A DNA stretch of 64,000 bases from Desulfofundulus thermosubterraneus DSM 16057 (GTDB lineage: Bacteria; Bacillota; Desulfotomaculia; Desulfotomaculales; Desulfovirgulaceae). The notes beneath the pieces are model-generated. The model searched no databases and was not told the origin of the DNA. It worked only from the letters and a program-made list of their open reading frames with translations. The DNA lies in the NCBI RefSeq assembly GCF_900142025.1, contig NZ_FQZM01000011.1, positions 1-64,000 of the forward strand. The letters are read 5' to 3'. The number at the start of each line of letters is the position of its first letter. Positions within the stretch are counted from its first letter, which is position 1. The translations under genes were made by a program, and so were the position numbers. Below, one piece after another: positions 1 to 7,645 of this stretch.

Positions 1-537
1 GTGGACCACATTCTGGGGGTGGAACTGGCCATCGAGCCGGACGTGCTGGTCTTGAGTACGGGCGTGGTGCCCGGGGAGGACAACGGCAGGCTGAGCCAGC
101 TGTTCAAGGTGCCTTTGAACAGCGACGGGTTCTTTTTGGAAGCGCACATGAAGCTGCGGCCGGTGGACTTTGCGGCGGAAGGGTTGTACCTGTGCGGCCT
201 GGCCCACTCGCCCAAGCTGGTGGGGGAAAGCATCACCCAGGCCAATGCGGCGGCCATGCGGGCGGTGACGCTGCTGGCCAGGGACCGCCTGGCCAACGTG
301 GCCATTACCGCCACGGTGGAGGAGGAACTCTGCGTGGGCTGCGGCATGTGCGTTAAGGTGTGTGACTACCAGGCCCGGAGCATAGACCCCTTGCGGCGGG
401 TGGCCGATGTGAACGAAGCCCTGTGCCAGGGGTGCGGGGCCTGTGTGGCCGCCTGTCCCAACGGCGCTTCCCAGCAGAAGGGTTACGAAAAGGGACAGTT
501 GCTGGCCATGGTCAGCGCGGCCCTGGAAGCGGTGTAA
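1..537 (+). CDS. hdrA: HdrA-type heterodisulfide reductase subunit, C-terminal part
   Basis: This is the C-terminal 178 residues of an HdrA-like flavoprotein; the gene begins before the window, so the GTG at base 1 is not taken as the start. The first ~95 residues match the end of the FAD/NAD-binding fold (GLYLCGLAHSPK, then GESITQANAAAMRA). Two ferredoxin-type [4Fe-4S] motifs follow, CVGCGMCVKVC at residues 111-121 and CQGCGACVAAC at 142-152. In the HdrABC family this subunit carries the flavin that takes part in electron bifurcation. The next genes encode MvhD/FlpD-, FrhB-, HdrC- and HdrB-like proteins, which supports a soluble Hdr complex. In a non-methanogen the electron acceptor is unlikely to be CoM-S-S-CoB and cannot be told from sequence. 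Confidence 0.9.
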   Translation: MDHILGVELAIEPDVLVLSTGVVPGEDNGRLSQLFKVPLNSDGFFLEAHMKLRPVDFAAEGLYLCGLAHSPKLVGESITQANAAAMRAVTLLARDRLANVAITATVEEELCVGCGMCVKVCDYQARSIDPLRRVADVNEALCQGCGACVAACPNGASQQKGYEKGQLLAMVSAALEAV

Positions 538-631
538 CAACGCACGAGAATTGGTCTTCCGAAGGCCGTTACTAAAAGACCGGCGCACCAAGTCCGTGCA
601 CCGTTAAGTATTCAACTGAGGAGGTTTTCCC

Positions 632-1129
632 ATGAGCGTGATGCTTTCGCAACCGCCGTTAGCGGACCCGGTTTCGCAAGAACGGCAGGAACCCGACCTG
701 AAAGTGGTGGCTTCCTTCGAGCCTAAAATTGTCGGCCTGGTGTGTAACTGGTGCTCCTACGCTGGTGCCGACCTGGCGGGGACCTCCCGCATCCAGTACC
801 CGCCCAACATCCGCCTGGTAAGGGTTATGTGCACCGGTTCGGTAGATCCCCTGTATATCCTGCGCCCTCTGATGGACGGGGCCGACGGCGTGCTGGTGGG
901 CGGGTGACACCCGGGAGATTGCCACTATGGTAGTGGCAATTACAAAGCCCGGCGCCGCCTTGCGGCCTTAAGGGCCATCCTAAAACAGTTTGGCATCGGA
1001 GAAGAGCGGGTGTGGTTCCGTTTCATCAGCGCTTCCGAGGGCAAGCGGTTTGCCGAAACAGTCCAGGAAATGGTTAACGAGTTGAAAAAACTGGGGCCCA
1101 ACCCCCTGCGCCGCCGCTGGGATATTTGA
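632..1129 (+). CDS. mvhD: MvhD/FlpD-family iron-sulfur subunit, probable selenoprotein (UGA = Sec92)
   Basis: The frame opened by ATG 632 (good AGGAGG upstream) meets TGA at 905-907, but continues without another stop to TGA 1127-1129. The part after the TGA is clearly the rest of the same family: HPGDCHY, GNYKARRR and ISASEGKRFAE are typical of the MvhD/FlpD delta subunit. In this family the position before HPGDCHY is usually Cys, so UGA replaces a conserved Cys. A perfect hairpin lies 11 nt after the UGA, as expected for a bacterial SECIS. The full product is 165 residues with Sec at 92. The family carries a [2Fe-2S] cluster and passes electrons between HdrA and a hydrogenase or formate dehydrogenase. 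If UGA were a stop, the 91-residue product would lose the conserved cluster region. Confidence 0.88.
905..940 (+). promoter_or_regulatory. UGA selenocysteine codon with bacterial SECIS-like hairpin
   Basis: TGA is at 905-907. Bases 918-927 (ATTGCCACTA) and 931-940 (TAGTGGCAAT) are perfect reverse complements, leaving a minimal TGG loop at 928-930, so the apical loop begins about 20 nt after the UGA and has G residues. Bacterial SECIS elements are hairpins directly downstream of the UGA and inside the coding region, with a G near the start of the loop. Both position and loop fit. SelB binding is inferred, not shown. Confidence 0.85.
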
Positions 1130-1166
1130 AGGGGTTAATGGGTCGCTTGCAAAAAGGTGATGGCTT

Positions 1167-2294
1167 ATGAAAACGGCTTTGCTTAAAGTTGAATCCGGTT
1201 CCCCCCGGCAGGCCGCGGCAAACTTTTTCCAGGCCCTGCTGGACCGGCAGGTGGTGGATGCCCTGATCGTTCCCAGGGAAGTGCCTTCCCGGCGCATGGT
1301 GGTGCCCGCCCTAGCCGTATCCGGGGATGGGCTGTCCGGCGCGAACCCCTTTGCCCCCGTGGCTATTATCAATGCTGCCCGGGCCGTAAGCAGGCTGACT
1401 TCCCGGGATCCCGGGGTGAAAGTGGGGGCGGTTTTGCGTCCCTGTGAAATCCGGGCGCTGGTGGAAATGGCCAAATTCCAGCAGATTATCCTGGAGCAGG
1501 TGCTGATCATCGGTACGGATTGCCTGGGCACCTTTGAGCCGGCCGATTATTACCACCTGACGGGGGCGGGCTTTGATACCGACGCCTGGCTGGCGCAGGC
1601 GGCCGGCTCCGGCAAGGCGGCCTTGAACGGCACGAAAACTAGAACGGCCTGTGCCATCTGCGAGGCCATATCTCCGTCAGGTGCCCATTTATCCCTGCAC
1701 TGGGTGGACTGTGATGTTCACAGGGAGCTCTACATTGCCTACGACGATGAACGGGTTAACCTGGACGCTCTCTTTGACGGCGGCATTTTAGTGCCCGGGG
1801 AATTGCCGGCGGCCAGGCAGTCCCTGGTGGAATCCCTGCAAAAAGAGCGCCGGGAGCTGGCGCAGGAAATGTGCCGGGATTTTGCTTCACGGGTTGCGGA
1901 CGTCAACCGGCTGCTGGATGAACTGGCCCCCTGCCTGGGCTGCCATAACTGCCGGGAGGTTTGTCCCATCTGTGTCTGCCGGGAGTGTGTTTTTGACAGC
2001 AACCTGTTTGAACACGAGCCGTCCAGGTACCTGCACTGGGCGGCGGCCCGGGGTGCGCTGGAGCTGCCCACCAACACGCTACTGTATCACCTGACGCGCA
2101 TGCATCACATGGGCGTCAGCTGCGTGGGCTGCGGCCAGTGTGAGAGCGGATGTCCCAGCAAGATCCCCCTGACCCTTCTTTTCCGTACCATCGGGCAAAA
2201 GCTGCAGGACCTCTTCTCCTATGTGCCCGGTGCCAGCATGGATGAGCCGCCTCCCTTGACCACCTACAAGGAGCACGAGCTGGAGCCCCGGTAA
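1167..2294 (+). CDS. FrhB/FdhB-like iron-sulfur flavoprotein subunit of the Hdr cluster
   Basis: The 375-residue product resembles the coenzyme F420 hydrogenase/dehydrogenase beta (FrhB) family. It has an N-terminal ~250-residue domain with CEIRALVE and a Cys-rich segment (CAICEAIS), then a tight cluster of cysteines from about residue 256 (CLGCHNCREVCPICVCREC) and a ferredoxin-like motif CVGCGQCESGC near 320. In formate dehydrogenases and F420-reducing enzymes the FrhB fold binds FAD and mediates electron entry. Its place between the mvhD-like and hdrC genes suggests it couples a pyridine-nucleotide or formate-type donor to the Hdr core. The real partner is not visible in the window; a hydrogenase or formate dehydrogenase catalytic gene may lie upstream. 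Confidence 0.75.
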   Translation: MKTALLKVESGSPRQAAANFFQALLDRQVVDALIVPREVPSRRMVVPALAVSGDGLSGANPFAPVAIINAARAVSRLTSRDPGVKVGAVLRPCEIRALVEMAKFQQIILEQVLIIGTDCLGTFEPADYYHLTGAGFDTDAWLAQAAGSGKAALNGTKTRTACAICEAISPSGAHLSLHWVDCDVHRELYIAYDDERVNLDALFDGGILVPGELPAARQSLVESLQKERRELAQEMCRDFASRVADVNRLLDELAPCLGCHNCREVCPICVCRECVFDSNLFEHEPSRYLHWAAARGALELPTNTLLYHLTRMHHMGVSCVGCGQCESGCPSKIPLTLLFRTIGQKLQDLFSYVPGASMDEPPPLTTYKEHELEPR

Positions 2295-2335
2295 CGCCGG
2301 GCGGCGGTGATGTGAGTGATGCGAGGTGAGTTTTC

Positions 2336-2905
2336 ATGGCTACGGCCACTCTCCACCTTCCGGCAGGGGCAATAACAGTGGATGCGGCGTTCCGGGAAGA
2401 GGTGGCCCGCTTAAGCGGCCAGCCCCTGGAGCTCTGCTTCCAGTGCCAGAAATGCGCCTCCGGCTGTTACCCCACCCAGGAAGGTGACTATACGCCCAAT
2501 GAAATTATGCGCCTGATTCAGTACGGGGCCAGGGACGCGGTGTTGAGGAGCAGGACCATTTGGCTTTGTACGTCCTGTGAAACCTGCGGCCTGCGCTGTC
2601 CCAACGGCATCCGTATTGCAGAGGTTATGGACACTTTAAAACAAATGGCTGCTGCCCGCGGCATTGCACCGGCCGGTGAGACCGGCCCCCTGTTTCATAA
2701 CCTGTTTCTAAGCGAAATCCGGGCTGCCGGCCGGGTGCACGAAACCATGTTGATGCTGAAGTACAAGTTAAAAACCGGCAACCTTTTTGCGGACATGAAG
2801 CTGGGCTGGCAGCTCTTCCGACGGGGCAAGCTGCCCCTGGTGCCGCGGCTGAAAAAAGACCCGGCGGTGCGCCGGATTTTTGAGCGGGCCGGCGGACAGG
2901 GGTAA
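2336..2905 (+). CDS. hdrC: HdrC-type iron-sulfur subunit
   Basis: The 189-residue protein has two [4Fe-4S] motifs, with cysteines at 34, 37, 40, 44 (CFQCQKCASGC) and 78, 81, 84, 88 (CTSCETCGLRC), followed by a helical C-terminal region ending in basic residues. This is the HdrC architecture, a wire that carries electrons from HdrA to HdrB. The ATG at 2336 follows a GAGGTGAG ribosome site. It is 69 bases upstream of hdrB and co-directional with the whole cluster. Confidence 0.9.
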   Translation: MATATLHLPAGAITVDAAFREEVARLSGQPLELCFQCQKCASGCYPTQEGDYTPNEIMRLIQYGARDAVLRSRTIWLCTSCETCGLRCPNGIRIAEVMDTLKQMAAARGIAPAGETGPLFHNLFLSEIRAAGRVHETMLMLKYKLKTGNLFADMKLGWQLFRRGKLPLVPRLKKDPAVRRIFERAGGQG

Positions 2906-2973
2906 ACAGGGGCAACGCCGTGCCTCCCTGGCGACAAGCGTTTTTGATCGTTTTCTGGAAGAGGTGCATCATC

Positions 2974-3825
2974 ATGCAATACAGCTACTATCCTGGCTGT
3001 TCCCTGGAGGCCACCGGGGTGGAATACAACCTTTCCACCCGGGCGGTGGCCGGGGCCCTGGGGCTGGAGCTGGTGGAGCTGCCCGGCTGGACCTGCTGCG
3101 GCTCCTCCTCCGCTCACGCGGTGAACAAAGACCTGGCTTTAGGCCTGGCGGCCCACAACATCGCCCTGGCCCAGGAGCAGGGGCGGGACCTGGTGGTGCC
3201 CTGCTCGGCCTGTTATACCCGGCTGTCCAAGGCCGACCACGAGATGAGGCATGACCCCGAAGAAAGGGCGCGGGGAGAAATGCTGGCGGGTTTTTCCTAC
3301 ACCGGTGAGATCCAGATTTATTCCTTTCTGGAAGTGGTCAGGGTACAGGTGGGCATGGAAAGGGTTGCCCAAACGGTACGGCGGCCCCTGACCGGTCTAA
3401 AGCTAGCCTGCTATTATGGATGCCTTTTAGTCCGACCGCCCGAAGTGCGTCCCTTTGACCGGGCCGAGGATCCCACCTCCCTGGATGAGCTGGCTGCTGC
3501 CCTGGGGGCGGAGCCGGTTCCCTGGTGTTATAAAACCACCTGTTGTGGGGCCGGGCTTTCCCTGACCCGGCCGGAGGTGGTGGAGCAACTGGTGGCCCGG
3601 CTTTTGTCCGCCGCCCGGGAAGCCGGGGCTGACGCCCTGGTCAGCGCCTGTCCGTTGTGCCAGAACAACCTGGAGATGCGCCGCCCGGCTCAAGAGGACA
3701 TCCCCGTGTTTTACTTTACCGAATTAATGGGCCTGGCTTTCGGGTTGGGGGAGGCACCCGGCTGGTTGAAAAAACACCTGGTCGATCCCTTCCCTTTGTT
3801 GCAGCGGTTTTCCCTGGCGGGGTAG
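2974..3825 (+). CDS. hdrB: HdrB-type subunit (two CCG domains)
   Basis: The product is 283 residues when started at ATG 2974, which follows GGAAGAGGTG; an ATG at 2920 would add 18 residues absent from the family. Two cysteine-rich CCG domains are visible, the first with CCGSSS at residues 41-46 and the second with CCGAGLSL near 183, plus CYYGC and CPLCQNN. In HdrB these bind the noncubane iron-sulfur clusters at which a disulfide is reduced. It closes the hdrA-mvhD-frhB-hdrC-hdrB set. The substrate disulfide or alternative acceptor in this organism is unknown. Confidence 0.9.
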   Translation: MQYSYYPGCSLEATGVEYNLSTRAVAGALGLELVELPGWTCCGSSSAHAVNKDLALGLAAHNIALAQEQGRDLVVPCSACYTRLSKADHEMRHDPEERARGEMLAGFSYTGEIQIYSFLEVVRVQVGMERVAQTVRRPLTGLKLACYYGCLLVRPPEVRPFDRAEDPTSLDELAAALGAEPVPWCYKTTCCGAGLSLTRPEVVEQLVARLLSAAREAGADALVSACPLCQNNLEMRRPAQEDIPVFYFTELMGLAFGLGEAPGWLKKHLVDPFPLLQRFSLAG

Positions 3826-3904
3826 CCCGGACAAACATCTCTGGACAGCGGTTGCCCCGGTGTAGTATCTTAAGGTTTAGTAAGAACACTAAAGGGGGGC
3901 CGCG

Positions 3905-4219
3905 ATGGGTTTCGTTTTGTTAAGCCTGGCTGCCGGGGTGTTCATTGGCTGGGCCTGTCCCTTATCTCCTCGCGGGGTGAGGCTGGTCCAGAAGGCAACC
4001 CTGGCGGCTCTTTTTGTGTTACTTGGGTCCATGGGGGCGCAGCTGGGTGCCAACGAGGCTGTCCTGCGCAGCCTGGATACCATGGGGTTGCGTGCCCTGG
4101 TCCTGGCGGGGGCCAGCGTGGCAGGCAGCGTGTTGCTTGTTTACCTGTTCACCCGGCTGTTGAATCGCCTTCTGCCGGTTGATTTCGGGGACGGGAAAAA
4201 GGGAAGGGAGAGCGGGTGA
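3905..4219 (+). CDS. LysO-family transporter, N-terminal half protein
   Basis: A 104-residue hydrophobic protein with about three membrane segments, matching the N-terminal (DUF340) part of the LysO/YbjE lysine exporter family. Its stop overlaps the GTG start of the next gene by four bases (GTGA), so the halves are translationally coupled. Together they have about 302 residues, close to single-chain LysO. Two-gene versions are known in Clostridia, so this is read as a natural split, not a frameshift. Confidence 0.7.
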   Translation: MGFVLLSLAAGVFIGWACPLSPRGVRLVQKATLAALFVLLGSMGAQLGANEAVLRSLDTMGLRALVLAGASVAGSVLLVYLFTRLLNRLLPVDFGDGKKGRESG

Positions 4220-4812
4220 CCTGGCTGGTCATTGCCTCGGTCGGCCTGGGGGTCGCCGCCGGCCACTGGCTCATTCCAGACGCATGGACGGGTTTCCTGG
4301 ACAACGTCACTACCGTGGCACTTTGCCTGATCCTGGTGGGTACCGGGATTGACCTGGGAAGACAAAAGGAAGCCTGGAGGCGGCTCGGGGCGCTGGGTTT
4401 GCGGGCGCTACTGCTGCCCCTGCTGGTGGCGGCGGGGAGCCTGTCCGGGGCCGTTTTGGGGGGAATGTTTCTGGGCCTGCCCTTGCATGAGGCCGGGGCC
4501 ATCGGTGCGGGGTTCGGCTGGTACAGCCTTTCCGGGGTGCTGCTGGCCAAAATTTACAACGTGGAAACGGGGGCGCTGGCCTTTTTAACCAATGTGTTCC
4601 GGGAGCTCATGGCCTTTGCCCTGATCCCCGTTCTGGCGGCCAGGCTGGGAAAACTGGTGGCGGTGGCCCCCGGGGGAGCCACCACCATGGATACAACCTT
4701 GCCCTTAATTGCCCGCGTTACCGATGCCGATACCACTATCATCGCTCTAGTTAGCGGCACAATTCTTTCAGCCCTGGTGCCGGTTCTGGTACCCCTGATC
4801 ATTAAATTGTAG
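4216..4812 (+). CDS. LysO-family transporter, C-terminal half protein
   Basis: The 198-residue membrane protein contains the LysO signature region GAGFGWYSLSGVLL and TNVFRELMAF, and ends in a hydrophobic helix. It forms the larger half of a lysine-exporter-type permease with the preceding gene. Translation starts at GTG 4216 inside the end of its partner. Export of lysine or a toxic lysine analogue is inferred from the family only. No transcription terminator is obvious after it. Confidence 0.72.
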   Translation: MTWLVIASVGLGVAAGHWLIPDAWTGFLDNVTTVALCLILVGTGIDLGRQKEAWRRLGALGLRALLLPLLVAAGSLSGAVLGGMFLGLPLHEAGAIGAGFGWYSLSGVLLAKIYNVETGALAFLTNVFRELMAFALIPVLAARLGKLVAVAPGGATTMDTTLPLIARVTDADTTIIALVSGTILSALVPVLVPLIIKL

Positions 4813-4985
4813 AAGTTTAGGCAAAGGCCAGTGCGCAGGTCCGGGTTAAGCAGGATGGTGCACCGGCTTTTGGGGAGCTTTGAGCCTCAAGGCTTTGCCG
4901 GGAAAAAGCCGCAGCTTTTAGGTAACCAGGTTTTGAAATGGCTACCTATGTAGTTAACTGCGCGGGAAATTTTACCTCTTGCTCG

Positions 4986-5026
4986 GAACAGGTGTTCCAG
5001 TTAAAATGGATCTAGAACACTTGTTC
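4986..5026 (+). promoter_or_regulatory. Two LexA (SOS) boxes upstream of the Y-family polymerase gene
   Basis: Two GAAC-N4-GTTC palindromes lie at 4986-4997 (GAACAGGTGTTC) and 5015-5026 (GAACACTTGTTC), 29 bp apart centre to centre. This is the core of the Gram-positive LexA/DinR operator. They end 20 bases before the ATG at 5046, a normal place for repression of a promoter. Direct SOS control of the polymerase is inferred. No other recognisable feature was found in 4813-4985 apart from a weak dyad (AGGTAACC/GGCTACCT). Confidence 0.85.
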
Positions 5027-5045
5027 CAGTGCAGGAGGTTTAATT

Positions 5046-6311
5046 ATGTCCCGGGCCATTTTGCTGGTTGACATGAACGCCTTTTTTGCCAGCGTCCATC
5101 AGGCCCTGGATCCGGGCTTGCGGGGCAAGCCGGTGATTGTAGCCGGGGATCCGGCCAAACGCCACGGCGTGGTCCTGGCTGCCAGCTACGAGGCCAGGGC
5201 TAAAGGGGTGAAGACCGGTCTGACGGTGGCCGAGGCCCGCCTGGCCTGTCCCGAAGGAGTTTTCATCAGGCCGCAGCACGACCTCTACGTTTGCTTTTCC
5301 GCCCGTATCCTGCGTATCCTGTACGACTTCACCCCTCTGGTGGAGCCTTTTTCCATTGACGAAGCCTTTTTAGACGTTACCGGCTGCCACAAGCTCCTGG
5401 GTTCCCCAGTGGAAATCGCCCGCCGGTTGAAGGCGCGTATTCGCCAGGAGGTGGGCATTACCTGCAGTGTGGGGATTGGCCCCAACAAGCTCCTGGCCAA
5501 AATGGCGGCGGAACTGCAAAAACCTGATGGCCTTACCGTGCTTACCTTTGAAGATGTACCCCGGCGCTTGTGGCCCCTGCCGGTACGGGAACTCTTCGGC
5601 GTAGGCCCCCGTTACGAGGAGCACCTGAGAAAGTTGAACATACATACCATTGGCGACCTGGCCAACTTCCCGATGGATGTTCTTAAAAGACGTTTCGGCG
5701 TCTACGGGGAAACCCTGTGGTTCTGCGCCCGGGGTATTGACCACAGCCCTGTGGATCCCGGTAGCTTAAAGCAGGTGAAGAGCATCGGGCAGCAGATCAC
5801 CCTCCCCCGGGATTACCGGGGCGAGGAGATCAAGGTGGTACTGTGGGAGTTGGCCGACCGGGTGGCCCGGCGGGCCCGGGCGGGGGGATATGCGGGCAAA
5901 ACGGTGGTACTGTCCCTGAAGGACACCCGCTTTAACTGGCTGTCCCGCCGGAAATCCCTGCCTTTCCACACCAGATTGGCCGGGGATATTTACCGGGCCG
6001 CGGCGGATTTGCTGGAACAGCACTGGTCCCCCCACTGGCCGGTGCGCCTGGTAGGGCTTACCCTGGGCGGCTTAACGGCCCGCCTACCGGAACAGCTGAC
6101 CCTCTTCGGTGAAAGAGAGAAGCGGCAAAGGGCGGAGCAGGCCTGCGATACCATCAAGAAGCGGTACGGGGAAAAGGCCATTTTCCGGGCCGTGTCCCTC
6201 ACCCGGGCGGGGGTGTTCTATGTAGAACCACCCCGTACCGCACCGTCTTTTCTTATGAAAGGACCCCAAGACAGGTGGGATGGAGGTGGGGATGTATATG
6301 GAAGGCAGTAA
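5046..6311 (+). CDS. dinB: Y-family DNA polymerase (DNA polymerase IV, DinB type)
   Basis: The 421-residue protein is a translesion polymerase. Catalytic acidic residues are visible at D9 (LLVDMNAFFASV) and D105/E106 (SIDEAFLDV). The thumb-associated helix-hairpin-helix region (LFGVGPRYEEHLRKL) and the little-finger domain follow. The sequence QLTLF near residue 355 is a good sliding-clamp binding motif. The start at ATG 5046 has AGGAGG at normal distance. Two LexA-type boxes directly upstream indicate SOS induction. The small downstream gene overlaps its end. Confidence 0.93.
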   Translation: MSRAILLVDMNAFFASVHQALDPGLRGKPVIVAGDPAKRHGVVLAASYEARAKGVKTGLTVAEARLACPEGVFIRPQHDLYVCFSARILRILYDFTPLVEPFSIDEAFLDVTGCHKLLGSPVEIARRLKARIRQEVGITCSVGIGPNKLLAKMAAELQKPDGLTVLTFEDVPRRLWPLPVRELFGVGPRYEEHLRKLNIHTIGDLANFPMDVLKRRFGVYGETLWFCARGIDHSPVDPGSLKQVKSIGQQITLPRDYRGEEIKVVLWELADRVARRARAGGYAGKTVVLSLKDTRFNWLSRRKSLPFHTRLAGDIYRAAADLLEQHWSPHWPVRLVGLTLGGLTARLPEQLTLFGEREKRQRAEQACDTIKKRYGEKAIFRAVSLTRAGVFYVEPPRTAPSFLMKGPQDRWDGGGDVYGRQ

Positions 6312-6630
6312 ATTTTGGAACCGCCGGCTTATGCTGCCGGAAATGCGGGAGAAGGCCGTGCATACCTGCAATGACTGCCGTTTTCTGGTCAGGATACAAG
6401 GACGAGAGGAAGTGCGCTGGGGCTGTGTGGCCGGGCTTCCCGAATACGGCATGCTGGAAAGGCGCGTGCCCCTTCAAGTCCATGCCCTGGACATTTTGAA
6501 AATGGCTGGCCGGGAGGGATTGCAGGCCGTGCTCGCCTGTGGCGAGCCGGACAGCCCCGCCTGCGGCTTGTTCCGGCCGCGCAGCTTACCCGGCCGGGCG
6601 GGAGCGAGGCAAACCGGTAAGCAGGATTGA
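6292..6630 (+). CDS. Small cysteine-containing hypothetical protein after dinB
   Basis: A 112-residue protein of unknown function whose start overlaps the end of dinB. ATG 6292 follows GGAGGTGGG; ATG 6298 is also possible. It contains TCNDCRF near residue 28 and WGCVAG near 46, an arrangement that could bind a metal but is too short to assign. The C-terminal third is basic and low in complexity. The overlap implies co-expression with the SOS polymerase. It faces the next gene, which is on the other strand. Confidence 0.5.
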   Translation: MYMEGSKFWNRRLMLPEMREKAVHTCNDCRFLVRIQGREEVRWGCVAGLPEYGMLERRVPLQVHALDILKMAGREGLQAVLACGEPDSPACGLFRPRSLPGRAGARQTGKQD

Positions 6631-6667
6631 GCCAGCGGTATTCGTGAACCTTTCCCGCCCGTTTCGT

Positions 6668-7009
6668 CTACATTATCCCCCACTGCCGGGTGTATTCTAG
6701 CTTGATCTCGTACTCATGCGGTTCAAACCCGTGCTCCTGCAGCAGCTCTTTCACCTGATACGCCTCCAGGTTGCTGCCTTCCAGGATGACGGCTTTCCGG
6801 GTGCCCCGGCAGCAGAAGCCCCTTTCCTGCAACAGCTCCATCATGGAAGCCACCCGCTCCAACCTTTCCTTCAGGAAATCACCCAGCCGGCGCACGTCTT
6901 CCGGCCGGACCATGCCCGCGCCCTGGATTTTCTCCAGGGGAGGGACTTCCCCGGGCAGCCAGTTTCTTTCCAAAAGTTTCAGTATCACCGTAACCCGGTA
7001 GTTCACCAT
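6668..7009 (-). CDS. Hypothetical protein, 113 residues
   Basis: The reading frame runs from ATG 7009 to 6668 and gives a charged, mostly helical protein with no recognised domain (ELLQERGFCCRGTRKAVILE, then KELLQEHGFEPHEYEI). The two halves of the C-terminal part share an ELLQE(R/H)GF pattern, which may be a small internal repeat. Codon use looks like that of neighbouring genes, so it is probably real. AGGAGATGAGA precedes the start. Function unknown. Confidence 0.6.
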   Translation of the reverse strand: MVNYRVTVILKLLERNWLPGEVPPLEKIQGAGMVRPEDVRRLGDFLKERLERVASMMELLQERGFCCRGTRKAVILEGSNLEAYQVKELLQEHGFEPHEYEIKLEYTRQWGIM

Positions 7010-7350
7010 AATCTCTCATCTCCTGCACTTACCATAATTGGATGCTGTCGCATAACTACCGGGGCGGCGGTTGTCCCTCGTCGCTCCGTGCTACGGCCCG
7101 GACGCAAAAGAAATTTCCAGAAAATACACATATTGCTCCGCAGCGGCAACTGAAACAGTTTGATTTTTATAAAACCTACCGATGCCGCTGCCATACTTGC
7201 CTCGGAGCGAACCTGGTAGCGCTGTATATGCGCCGATAGTCTTTCTTCCTCAGGGATAGTTATTAAGTAGCTCAGCCATTCTACCAATACCATTACCAGC
7301 GCGATTCGCGCTGCCGGTTCGCTAACCTCTGCCCAGCACTCACTGGACAT
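7003..7350 (-). CDS. Doubtful small ORF that begins in a palindromic repeat
   Basis: A 115-residue frame from ATG 7350. The first ~60 residues look like a helical protein (ARIALVMVLVEWLSYL), the rest does not. Its first codons are formed by the repeat CCAGTGAGTGCTGGG, and a palindrome ACCTG-A-CAGGT lies just upstream at about 7358-7368. It overlaps the start of the preceding small gene by 7 bases. It may be a remnant of a gene or chance. Confidence 0.2.
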   Translation of the reverse strand: MSSECWAEVSEPAARIALVMVLVEWLSYLITIPEEERLSAHIQRYQVRSEASMAAASVGFIKIKLFQLPLRSNMCIFWKFLLRPGRSTERRGTTAAPVVMRQHPIMVSAGDERLW

Positions 7351-7429
7351 AACTTACCTGACAGGTAATCAGCGTTCAGGCCTACGTTAACGGCCTTTGA
7401 AGGTTTATGAGCTCTTGTGAGTGCTGGGC
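7331..7429. repeat. Short inverted-repeat element A (CCCAGCACTCAC ends)
   Basis: GCCCAGCACTCAC at 7331-7343 is the exact reverse complement of GTGAGTGCTGGGC at 7417-7429, so the unit is 99 bp. It has no coding capacity of its own. The same terminal sequence recurs at 7452-7548, about 41.9 kb and 49.9 kb, so this belongs to a dispersed family. Confidence 0.7.
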
Positions 7430-7451
7430 GTGTTTCGTATCCGGCCCTCCA

Positions 7452-7548
7452 GCCCAGCACTCACTGGTAAAGCACTTCTTCGAAGTAGCGTTGGAGGTAT
7501 ATGAGCAATGGCTATTCTAAAGAGAGAGGTGTTCCAGTGAGTGCTGGG
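7452..7548. repeat. Short inverted-repeat element B (CCCAGCACTCACTGG ends)
   Basis: CCCAGCACTCACTGG at 7453-7467 and CCAGTGAGTGCTGGG at 7534-7548 are exact reverse complements, giving a unit of about 97 bp placed 22 bp from element A. The interior differs from that of A. The region 7010-7645 otherwise holds nothing that can be supported as a gene. Confidence 0.7.
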
Positions 7549-7645
7549 TCGCTCCTTAAGGGACGACCGCCGCCCGTTTCGTTTTCTAGTTTTGCGACAG
7601 TACCATATTGATAACCAAACGCCCTGAGTTATCCCCACTTTCCAG

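Noticed and set aside
3905-4812. LysO gene seemingly broken in two
   Set aside because: The halves overlap by GTGA with a start codon in place and two-gene LysO occurs naturally in Clostridia, so no lesion is needed.
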